The notes beneath the pieces were generated by a model, which ran no database searches, was not told the origin of the DNA, and saw only the letters and a program-made list of their open reading frames with translations. From contig JAQGBZ010000191.1 in assembly GCA_034687125.1 (NCBI GenBank), positions 56,449 through 120,448 of the forward strand: a DNA stretch of 64,000 bases, read 5' to 3'. Origin of the DNA: Neelides folsomi (lineage: Eukaryota > Arthropoda > Collembola > Neelipleona > Neelidae). Within the stretch, counting starts at the first letter, position 1; each line of letters starts with the position of its first letter. Positions 40,930-50,751 of the stretch are shown in pieces. Position numbers and translations under genes: made by a program.

Positions 40930-41855
40930 AAATGTTAGCGTAATACATAATAGGGTAAATACAAAATGGCGTAATTGTCTAGGCGTAATATTAATATGGC
41001 TTAAGTAAATAATGGCGTAATGTTAATATAGCTTAAGTATTTAATAGCTTAATATTAATATAGCGTAAGTATTTAATGGCTTAATATTAATATAACTTAT
41101 GTATTAAATGGCGTAGTATTATAATGGCGTAAGTATTTAATAGCTTTGGACTTTAATAACGTAAATATTTTATAGCCTAAATATTCACTGTATTTAATAG
41201 CGTATAGAATTATTTAGCGTACGTATTTTATAGCGTAAAATTCACATTCAAATTAATAATAATGATAAAGGTAAAACTTCATTTTCAACAATTTTAGATG
41301 ATTTACATCTTGCTAAACACGAACTATTGGATTGAATGCAAGGCTTATGAATTGTGGCTTTGTAATTGTAATCTTTACTATTATAAAGGTACCCTTCGTG
41401 AACTAATTGAATTCCCCTTCATATATTTATGAAGTTCTTGACCTCAACCTTTTCATGGTCAATAAATATCAGTTATATAAATAATAAATTAATATTATGG
41501 AAATTAGAGGGAATTTCTTTGTTTATTCTTATTTAACTTATTTAACTTCATTCATGTTTTCATGAATAAATACATTGGTTTAAAAGAGGCTTTAAATTTA
41601 TATAGAAAAGCTTACATTCAATGTTTAATATTTAGATAAGATACAAAGATACAATACAAAGACAAAGTTAAATAATTTACCTTCTTAAAATGCAATATAT
41701 AACGTTAATCTAAAACTTACGTTGCTTTAATATTAAGCTATAAAATATTTACGTCATTAAAGTTCAAAGCTATTAAATACTTAAGCTATAGCGCTATTAC
41801 GCCTAGACAATTACGCCATTTTGTATTTACCCTATTATGTATTACGCTAACATTT
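40930..41855. mobile_element. 926-bp DNA element with perfect 61-bp TIRs and subterminal GCGTAA/GCTTAA array
   Basis: 40930-40990 and 41795-41855 are exact reverse complements over 61 bp, starting AAATGTTAGCGTAATACATA, and both are flanked by TA (40928-40929 and 41856-41857). Inside the left TIR is a degenerate array of about ten copies of a unit near GCTTAAGTATTTAATAGC (about 40,990-41,230). The right side has a shorter version of the same sequence (41,700-41,795). The central 41,280-41,690 is unique and has no ORF. It is non-autonomous; the superfamily is not recognised. Confidence 0.85.
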
Positions 41856-43185
41856 TATGTTCCCTCCAAGCCAATGCATTGCACTACGTATAGCATTGTA
41901 CTAGATATATACATAGCACTACTTACTTTTAGTGTATGGACATGGAATTTACATTTAATATATGCACCTATGTAATGCTAACCTATGTCCTGATCGGATC
42001 TCGGATATGTACATATGTGTATATGAGATGTTCCATTTTGAGTCATCTGGTTCACGTCATTCTTCGAAGGGAGACTTTTGATGCACACAATGAATATTTG
42101 CCATTTGAAAGTAATCCTTTGAAATAATATTCAATTTCTCCGACTCCGTGAACATGTTTAATATTTCAATATGTATCTATTCCGAGTCCAGGAGGGTCTT
42201 TGATTTGACAAGGAAACGAGAGAGGGTTCCTTCTTGATCAAATAAAGATGCACTACGGAACGCTGTCATGCATAGAGAACGAGGAGGACGCATAGGGAGG
42301 GGATCCGCCAACAACTTCCACTTCACCCCAAATCGCATATTAATTGTCGAATAAATCCCATTTCTCTCCTCTCATCAGACTTGAGTTTAATCTCATTTCC
42401 AGCTTAATCAAAATCGCGACAACTCTCATCATCCTCCCATTAAAATCAATTTTGGCATTTCCATTTCTTCAATTCGTTTATCCTCTCCAAGGCGGTCGTG
42501 CCGGTTGAACAGAGGCAATTTGTCCAAAGCTCTCTTCAAACGGAGAAACTCCGAAGACGAGAGTTGGGAAAGAGAATTGGGATGGGAGAATCCCATCAGA
42601 GGCGAAAGGAGGAGTTTCATCATCGCTGATGGAGAAAGTATTTAATGGACAAGCAATGAAGCCGACTGTAAAATAATATTCGTAAAGATGAAGGCGGATG
42701 GATGAACTGCAATGCGACACTCGCAAGAGTAAACTCGTTACTTTGAACAACATTCCAATTAAATGCGGTCCAGATCTCAACATTGAATGACCCTCGAGCT
42801 AAGCTAATCTCCATTCGCCTTCCTCCCCGCCTCCGTCCGCCTTTATGAAATGAACAATTTAACCATCACCCACTCGCATCGTTCTTCCCGCAATATCTTT
42901 AATTGGCTCTTCGTCTACATTAATGACCATTTGTATGCCAGTTCCAGGCCCAAACTGTCCAGTTTCCCATTCTGGTCGGCCGAGGGGAGCTTCCCGTTTA
43001 AATGTCTCCTCCAGCCAAACACGTTATTTTTTTACAAATAAACATGCCCCAATTTGTTTCTTTTACGCCTTCCTTAAAAGAAAATACAGATTTAAGCTTT
43101 TAGACAAACACGACTTTATTGCAAGGAAAAGAAAAATGAGGGTATATTTCGCAGACATTTGACCCTTGCATTATATAGCCAAGTA
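41856..43185. other. Intergenic sequence
   Basis: A GC-raised island from about 42,130 to 43,060 has no convincing ORF or splice-bounded exon. Flanks are AT-rich. Nothing else is supported. Confidence 0.5.
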
Positions 43186-43643
43186 CACTGGACCTCGGTT
43201 AAGATCACCCCTCGGATAAAATCAGAGGGTCAGATTACTTTTCTTTCCATAATTTTTATAATCCTATTTTTATCAAATATGATAATTGGATTAATATTTT
43301 TTTAATCCAAATCTTATATATTATTCTATTTTATCCGACAATGCCTAAAATAAAAATCTCACTTTTTATATGACAAATTGAATATACTGATAGGTAAAGA
43401 TAGGTCAAAATATTTTCTCAAATTGATCAAAAGCGCCAAGAACATTATATTTTCCAATGAAATAAGACTAAAATTCAATATTCGCATATGTGTATACTAT
43501 AATTTGCACAATATGTGATTTGAATAAATTAATTTTCAATAATATTAATACCTACATGTGTAATTACATGACTTATATCAACCTCGGTTAAGATCACCAA
43601 AATTGATGTATCCCTTGAAGTTGATCTTATTCGAGGTCAAGTG
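43186..43643. mobile_element. Tigger/pogo-like MITE
   Basis: The left end CACTGGACCTCGGTTAAG and the right end (reverse complement CACTTGACCTCGAATAAG) match at 14 of 18 positions and are flanked by TA at 43184-43185 and 43644-43645. The CACT-GACCTCGG-type end resembles pogo/Tigger elements. A second copy of CCTCGGTTAAGATCACC near 43581 faces the right end, making an inner hairpin. There is no transposase ORF in its 458 bp. Confidence 0.65.
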
Positions 43644-43689
43644 TATGTGTGTATTTATGGAGTGAAATGAATTTATTACCTGCATATTA

Positions 43690-43853
43690 CCGAACTTATT
43701 CGAATAGTAGCCCGGGCTACTATTTAAATTTTGACCTCCGAGGGTGGGCTACTATTCGAGGTGGGCTACTATTTCTTTATTTGCCCCAGAGACTGGGCTA
43801 CTATTCGAGGCTAGGCTACTATTCGAGGTAGGCTACTATTCGAATAAGTTCGG
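43690..43853. mobile_element. 164-bp MITE with internal GGGCTACTATTCGAGG repeats
   Basis: Perfect 23-bp inverted ends, starting CCGAACTTATTCGAATAG, are flanked by TA on each side (43688-43689 and 43854-43855). The interior repeats the GGCTACTATTCGAGG end motif several times (about 43,744-43,842), so the element consists largely of copies of its own end. The open frame reading across it is a consequence of the repeat. Confidence 0.8.
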
Positions 43854-46650
43854 TATGTGAACTTTATTGGGGCAAATACTTTCTTGTTTTACCATCAAAA
43901 GAGAAATAATGAAACTTGGTATTTTCATGAAAATTTAAATGTTTACATTTATCGAAGGAGAGTTGAATGTTGGGTTGAAATAACAAGGTGTGTTGATGTT
44001 TTTAAATAAATACAAATAGTTTATAAACGCTTAAATTTGTATATTTACCATTGGTATAACGCCCAAATTAAGTCGCGAAGTAGAGAAGCGATTAAGTAAG
44101 AAATATGTAAGTGTTAAGCGTAAAGGATAATTGAAAACAATGAGCAAATCTTATCAACTCCAGTTAGGACCTCCATTTCATTTCAACTAACTATTATTAC
44201 ATAAGTACTTATAAATGGTGAGTGAAAAGTAAATGTCGCAAATGGAAATGAAAGGGCCCAGCAATTATTTAATAATCCTTTTGCTTCTTTAAACATTCTC
44301 CCTTTTCTCTCCTTTCTTTCAAATTGCTTTTTTACTAATTCAATTTTAAACACTGATACCTTAAGCTATTACTTATTTATATGTACCTACATATTAAATT
44401 GCTAATTAAAAATTTTTTGCATTGAATAAATAATACATTTGCTATACTTATATAAATTTTATATTCTAACTGTGAAAATCCCATTACCTATCCCAACCTG
44501 CAATAAGTTGGTTGGTGCTTTTAACTACATATAATTTTATGGTAAAAAATTTCATGATTATAATTTTTTAATTTTTTTTCAACCAAAGTTAATATGCATA
44601 TTATTAATATCGTATGGAGTGTACATAACATTTTATACCTTCCTAGTTAGTTACATACATGTATGTTTAGTACTTTATTACTGTTATCTTTTGTAGTTTT
44701 GTATCAAATAACATATTCTACATCTATCTGTATTTATGAAATTAGGAATGTTTTATGTATTGGATAAATGCAGAAAGATATGCTTCTTCTATATTATTAA
44801 CAATACGTTTTTATACAAAATAAACGTTTTTATTATTTAAAGCACTTAACACTAATATGCATGCCTATAACCATTATTTTTGTGTCTGTTTAGATTTCAT
44901 CTCATCCTTGTTTTGCCATTATAGAAGATTTATAAATTTTCAAACATAAGAACGAACATGAATATGTATGGTAAGCATGTATTTTCCTTGTGTTGTGTCC
45001 CACAGCTTGGATTGTTACGTTAGCACATATTTACAAAAGAGTATACGTAATATAGTATACGTGGTATACTCTCGATATGTAAACTACAGGCATGTTAATA
45101 ATAGTGCATACAGAAATGTGATGATGGGATCTATAGTATTAGTAAACGGCATTTGTTCTTTCGCTTAATAAGTATTTATAAAACCATAATATAAAAAAGA
45201 AGGGTGAGAGAACTTTTAATTTCTTGAAACGCTGGTCAAATATCTATGTTATAAGTGAAGTGCCATTTAAACCTGATGATGAGTTCAGTTTTTTGAAATG
45301 AGACTTTTCCCCTTTGTAATTTGAGATATTTTGAAAGGTCCAATTAAACTATGGAATTTGACTTTGCTGACTCCACAATGAAATTTCCCACTTTGGCTTA
45401 AACACGAATTTGAATGGCACTATAAAAGAAGAAGAGGGAAGAACAAGGTTATTGTTTCATGAATATTTGAGGCTGGATTCCAGAATTTCCTCCCAACACG
45501 CCTTTTTCCCCGACAAGTCTCGAGAGATTCTGTTTCAACCTCTCAACATGCCAAGTGTCCTTTCCCTTGGATTTGGTTTGGCAAATGGTCATTTCTTAGC
45601 AAAGTACAAGAGAACGGTCGAAGACTTCCTCATCAGATGGAAGGCAGGGAAGGATCTTAAGAGGGATGAATAGGAAGAAAGAAATGGAATTTCCACTTCA
45701 TTTCTAAAAGAAAATGAAGAATAAAGGTATACACAGGATGAAGTTTAAATTAAAAGGGCTTGAAAGTAAAAATCGATTACCGTCGTCCAAAGCATCATTT
45801 AAGCACAATGGTCCACGTTCATAAATGTAAGATGGTCTCAAGTGTGCATGTAAGTAGCAATAAGTGTCTGGGAAGGAAAGTCTGGTGATTTGTGTTTGCA
45901 GGAGAACTTGTCAACTCCTCCCTTTCAAGAGCCAAAGGAAATCGTAAATTGAAATTTGGGCTTGATTCTAACAAACTCTAAAATAAGGTAGTTTTACGAG
46001 AGAAAGACCGAGAGTCTCAAAACTTTGGCATTTTCTCAGTACATTTTACGGCCCTCACGGTTTAAATTTCTCATTAATGACTATGGAGAGGAAAATAAAG
46101 TGGAGAGAAACCCATTTTGAACCCAAGGATTCTTCCAATTCTCATGCTCTCCTCCTTCTCGAGAATTCAATGTAGTTTTTGACCTAAGGTCAACAAAGTT
46201 AATGAACCTTAAATATTTTTAAGTGTGTCGAGAGTTTGAATCTCCAAAGCACAGGGGGAAAAATAGCAAAGCATATGTTTGGAAATAGTTAAAAGGTTAA
46301 AATCAGGGATATTTGAGGCCTTATGTCTGTAGACACTTGTAAGTACTTCACTTAATGTCTAAAAAACCTCCGTGTTACCAAAACGAAATATAAACCAAGG
46401 AGTTTTCTTATCACTGCTAACTACAAACCTATATAAGCAAACCTAAGCATTTCCCTTTTTACTACACATAAATGGAATGATAAATTTTCTTATGTTAGTT
46501 GTCAAAATAACTGTAAGAACAAAGAAAACAATAATCAAGAGGTAAGAGGAACATAGGAAAGGCTAAATAGTTTTCTGGAGATTGCCAATTGGTGTTTTGA
46601 ATGAAGATGGGATTTGAAATAAGGTTAAGTAATAATTTAAAAATTTAACG
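43854..46650. other. Intergenic sequence
   Basis: AT-rich to about 45,250, then a GC-raised island (about 45,300-46,180). The 87-codon ORF at 45410-45673 on the plus strand has no recognisable motif and no coding support beyond its length. A small GAG...ATC segment after a good acceptor near 45,900 looks coincidental. Confidence 0.5.
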
Positions 46651-46654
46651 AGTC

Positions 46655-46701
46655 CGAAGGCCGAAGTTCGATTATAATTAATCGAACTTCGGCCTTTTCG
46701 G
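46655..46701. repeat. Strong hairpin with GGCCGAAGTTCGATT arms
   Basis: 17-bp perfect arms (46657-46673 and 46680-46696) reading AAGGCCGAAGTTCGATT, with one more A-T pair and a 4-nt loop. CCG/CGG continue outside with a 2-nt bulge. It lies about 50 bp beyond the 3' end of the neighbouring gag-like pseudogene and could be that element's terminus. Confidence 0.65.
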
Positions 46702-46746
46702 CCCATTCCTTTCATCAAATTCCCTTGAATGTTTTGAAGTGACAAA

Positions 46747-47670
46747 TCAGCATTGTGTCTCCTTTGAGAGAGATGACCATATCTCTTGATTAACCTTCGG
46801 CACAGCTAGCATTCGGCAAATGGCAGGGGTCTTTTGAAAATCCTTCTCAATCTGGTCCTTGCTGATCGCAGAGTCATTTAACTTGCCAAAACTCTTGGCA
46901 ATTGATTCGCTCAAATCTTCCCCAAACTCTTTGTCCTATTGACCTTGTAAAAGGATCTTTTACAAATTGGATTTTGATAATATTGTAAATGTCATCTGGC
47001 TTTTCTCGCTCTTCTTCCTCAAATCCTTCCTATGAATCATTTCCATACATTTCCGAATGGCTCGAAAGTTTTGTCAACGATGTTTGCATTAGTTTCAAAC
47101 AGACGGTTTGAATTGCGAGAGCCTCAGGAAGTTTCTCAAGAGCTTTTAACGAGTCAGCTACAAAATATATAAAATTTTGTAAGCCGTTGAATTGAATTAA
47201 AATTATTAAGGCTTCACTTACAATGAACCTTCATATTTTCAGTTATTTGAACCAACAAGATCTGAGTAGTTTTCTCATCAGAAACAACCGCAGCTGAATC
47301 CGGTAATTGATCTCGCTGCGTCTTGCCAAGCTTCTTTTACCGACCTCTGAATAAAAAGAATTATTTTTATTGGCAATTAAATTCATTGATCATGTCAATG
47401 ATTAGGGCTTTTAAATTAAATTATGAAAGACGCATCTATCATACGGGAGAAATTAAGTTTGGCCGCTCACAGCATGAGCGCCATCTCCCAGCCTTGAGCT
47501 TATCTTTCCTCGTAAGAATAAGTTACTTCGCAAAGACACTTTAAGCTCTTTTAATCAGATTTCCATCAACCACAGGAACATAAATTATTATTCTGTCATA
47601 TAATATATTATTACTCACCAAGTTGCCCTTGGCGCTGAAGACATCTTAAGTAAAAATCGGGTCTCAAGTC
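46747..47670 (-). pseudogene. Gag-like or repeat-encoded ORF, broken, with apparent introns
   Basis: Read from 47670 downward: ATG with MSSAPRATW and a GTGAGT donor; a second block (about 47,340-47,228) encoding LGKTQRDQLPDSAAVV and QILLVQITENMKVH with a GTAAGT donor; an intron of about 70 bp; then DSLKALEKLPEALAIQTVC and an acidic stretch. An in-frame TAG lies near 47,030 and a frameshift near 46,940. The C-terminal part reads KTPAICRMLAVPKVNQEIW, resembling short gag-like or DIRS-type repeat proteins as I remember them; that assignment is tentative. It is not functional as written, and I do not attempt to repair it. Confidence 0.45.
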
Positions 47671-48124
47671 GAATTCTTTCAGGAGCTATTTTATGCGTGC
47701 CAGTCGTGCTGCATCAAAAAGAACACTGGCGCAGGGAATAGTGTAAGGGACACTCGGCGGATAGGAGCAAAATACCTTTATTTAGATCTTTAAACGTGAT
47801 GTCAGTTGGTATGTATCTAAGAGCTACCTAACATATTCGTATAGTATCTATCCGCAGGGATGTAAGGTTATGAAGAGTAATTGAATGATACCTATACAGG
47901 GAGGTTCATTAGTCAGGGCCGGTGTTTAATTAGTCAGGAATTCTTTAATTTTTATTTATCTAATAATCAGCAATTATATGCCTAAAACATCTTAATAGGA
48001 TTTATCATAATGAGGTTCTTGTTATGTCATAGGGATTTAATTATTTACATTTGTAAAAGAGAAATAAACACTGAATTTTTTCTACTAATTCGCTTATCAC
48101 TTAATCTCTTTAAAAGTTTGAAAA

Positions 48125-49060
48125 ATGGAGTTTCGTAGAAATCTTGTTTTACAAAATACAATTGTGGAACAAAGAGTTGCTATTAAGTCATACTGGTCTC
48201 AAGGACTTCAACACACAAATCTGTGAATCTATGAGGCAGATTTATGTAGATTCAACAGTGAGCAACAAAACTGAGCAATTGAATGGTCAAATTCTCTTTG
48301 GGTCGAACTTCAATCAACACAATTAAATCGAACGGTCGTCCAAAAAGTGATTCAACACAAGATGTAGTGAATACAATTGAGGGATTAATAAAACAAGATC
48401 GCAAAATAGCCATCCGGACGCTTTCGAGGGAGACTGGAATTTCTCATGCAACTGTTCAGAGAATAATAAAAAAGGAGATTTTCGTCAAAAAAATCTGTCC
48501 AACATGGATTCCTCACAACCTTGATGAGAATCAAAAACAAAGGAGACATCAAATTTCGACCACCCTTTTGATTCGTTTTTATACAGAAGGTGAAGATCAA
48601 GTTTATATTCATTAATTCATTACAATACTTAGATATTTGAGTGAAAAATTGTTTAATAAATTAAAAAAATATTCTAAAATTTTTCTCGCGAAGCATCGTA
48701 ATATACGACGAGACATGGCTTTATTACTTCGAACCCGAAGACAAGAATCAAGGAATGGAATGGAGATGGAAAGGTGAAAAGGCCCCATTACTTGTGAAGA
48801 AGGATCGCTATGAGAGGAAGTTGATGCTTTCTATTTTTTGGAACTCGGAAGGGCCTTTAGTCATTCGCTTCATTCCGCGTGGCAAAACAATGAATGGTGA
48901 AAGGTACAGCACCACAGTCTGTTGCATGACAATGCTCGCCCACATACTTGTCAACTTGTAAGAAACACATTGGAAAATTTGGGTATCGAGACACTTCCTC
49001 ACCCGCCCTACTCTCCTGATCTTTCACCATGCGACTTTCTAATAGAACAGATACATAAAC
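48125..49060 (+). pseudogene. mariner DD34D transposase, frameshifted
   Basis: Pieces in order: an N-terminal part from ATG 48125 with stops; a helix-turn-helix segment (TLSRETGISHATVQRIIKKE, about 48,417-48,476); the first catalytic Asp in YDETWLYYF (48707-48709) followed by WKGEKAPLLVKKDRYERKLM; a frameshift; then the second Asp in HDNARPHT (48928-48930) and the third in YSPDLSPCDFL (49033-49035). The last two Asp codons are 105 nt apart in one frame, giving exactly 34 intervening residues, the mariner DD34D signature. Stops and frame changes make it inactive. Confidence 0.85.
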
Positions 49061-49380
49061 TATAATTCGGCAATTGAGCTCTATTTGCTTCAATGCAACG
49101 CTTCAAGCTGCAACTTTCCCTCGACTGCTCCACAAGTTTTCTGAACTTAGAAACCGGGATTTTCTCAAAGGCTTGAACGATGGCATCCATCAACTCACCA
49201 ATTGTCGATGGAGTAGACGTTATCCTTCACGTATACCAAAAAAATGTCCCATGATTGTAGATCAGTCGAACGAGGGGGCCATGCTAAGGGCCCACCTCTT
49301 CCTTAACCGACATTTAGTGGAGAAAAGAGAAAATCGTGTTTTCTCAAAGAAAAGTCATTGTCGTTTGTTAGTTACTTAAC
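49050..49380 (-). pseudogene. Second Tc1/mariner transposase C-terminal fragment, inverted
   Basis: On the minus strand, WPPRSTDLQSWDIFL and VYVKDNVYSIDNW (one stop), then ELMDAIVQAFEKIPVSKFRK and a poorly conserved tail, run from about 49,280 to 49,030. This matches the end of a Tc1/mariner-superfamily transposase (WPPRSPDL...DFFLWGYLK class), in opposite orientation to the neighbouring DD34D copy. It is degraded, with no start and several breaks. Confidence 0.6.
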
Positions 49381-50117
49381 CAAATCAGCTAATAATTTGA
49401 TACATAATAGCTAAATATATGTCTAATCAAGTCATCTTCTTTAAAGATCTAAGAAGATTGACTAAAAATCGGCCCTTACTAATGAACCACGCTATACATA
49501 TTATACTTAAATAATGCACTTCATGTATACCATACTACTGTAGATAATAAGTATGTATGGATGTCTTAAATTTCCTATATTGTTCGCTTTCAAATTCTAA
49601 CCTTACTCTTGGACCTTGTTGTTGGGTCGAGATCTACAGGAGGCGGTCGGAAGAGAATGATGATTCAATAAGGAAACCGACCAAGTTCCAATTTATCTAT
49701 GTGAAAATGTCATAACATGAGCATTGAGAGGAAATGCTCTTTGTCTTCACTCAACCTTTCCTCCCATCCCATCCTTTTATGTCAATTGTCCTCTCTTCTC
49801 AAGGTTCTCAATAGGAATTGTCACTTATTGTCCCCAACCATTTTTGAAACGATGAGAAATCACCCTGAACAGAAACCTATTCGAGCCCGTATTGCTATGC
49901 TGAAGAGAAAGTGAGTATGGAAAAATATATCGCACTTGTGAAAAGACTGGAAAAATCTTGGGATAGAAAAAGCCTCATCCAAGATGATATTCGTTTTACT
50001 TGAAAGAATAAACGCTTCATCAACTTTCCAGTTGGTACATAAAATGTAAGGTTGGAAAACCCTCTGTTCCTTCACTTCAATTCTTGGGAATAAAAAGAGG
50101 ATTATTCGGAGAATCCG

Positions 50118-50215
50118 GGTCGTGCAATACTTTGTTACACCCTAACACGACTCACAAAGGGATTTGAACCCGACCACAAAGGAGTGGTATTAGACGCAGG
50201 CCATACGAACGACGT
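50118..50215 (-). repeat. tRNA-derived SINE-like remnant
   Basis: On the minus strand, a Pol III B-box-like GGTTCAAATCC (50160-50170) follows an A-box-like TGGCCTGCGTC (50193-50203) at tRNA-like spacing. The T-stem pairs poorly and no complete cloverleaf folds by eye, so this is not called a tRNA gene. Downstream, GTCGTG and CACGAC form a further inverted pair. Confidence 0.4.
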
Positions 50216-50607
50216 GTAAATGAAACCAAATTGAAAAATTGAACTTAAAAAGTAGGAATGAGGGAGAATGAAAGGAGGAGATTTCGGATTTTACATAATA
50301 TTACTACATTCAGAACAAGTGGCGGCCGACTTTGTATTTTGTGGCTCTTTTACCCGACGAGATTGTGTGACCCTTCCAATTGCTCCTCTTAATCCCTTCG
50401 CTCGACCCGGTCCCCTCTCATTTCGGCCTCTTCAGTGCTGACTGACAAAAGTTGGTAATTAGAGACTCGTTATGCATGGATTTAGTCTCTACGCCAGATG
50501 GTTGTCTCACTTCGTTCGTTGATGTAATTATTGGCTTATTGGGGGGAAAGGATTGAAATTCAGAATGTGAATACGTTATTAGACTTATCCACTGCTGCAT
50601 ATCCTAC

Positions 50608-50751
50608 AATCAGCGTGATTTGATCAACAGGAGCTATTCTGACAGTCCCATCTTCCAGAAGACGAATATGCGGTTGGGTATAGGCCTGACCCCTCGCCCT
50701 CGCTTCCTGCACAATGAGGCCTAATGAAGATGGAATGAGGTCCATTTCCTC
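50608..50751 (-). CDS. Exon-like open segment, product unknown
   Basis: On the minus strand, 48 codons (EEMDLIPSSLGLIVQEARAR ... LLEDGTVRIAPVDQITLI) are bounded by an acceptor TCTCTAAG and a possible donor GTAGGA, phase 0 at both ends. The residue mix looks protein-like, but I recognise no family and found no neighbouring exons to join it to. It could equally be a chance ORF within a GC-raised island. Confidence 0.2.

Larger units (their letters stand above)
47897..49494 (+). mobile_element. mariner-type transposon copy, degraded and composite
   Basis: The left end CAGGGAGGTTCATTAGTCAG and the right end (reverse complement TAGCGTGGTTCATTAGTAAG) match at most positions, and each abuts TA (47895-47896 and 49495-49496). 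The inverted match continues through GGGCCG into the element. Its 1.6-kb size is slightly long for a Tc1/mariner element. The plus-strand transposase remnant occupies the left and centre. The right 0.3 kb contains a transposase fragment in opposite orientation, so the element is probably a composite or carries a nested insertion. Confidence 0.8.

Noticed and set aside
43649-43831. 60-aa ORF with repeated GYYSR
   Set aside because: It is the translation of the internal repeats of the MITE at 43690-43853.
50085-50220. Possible tRNA gene on the minus strand
   Set aside because: A- and B-box-like motifs exist but stems do not pair and no acceptor stem is found, so it was listed only as a SINE-like remnant.
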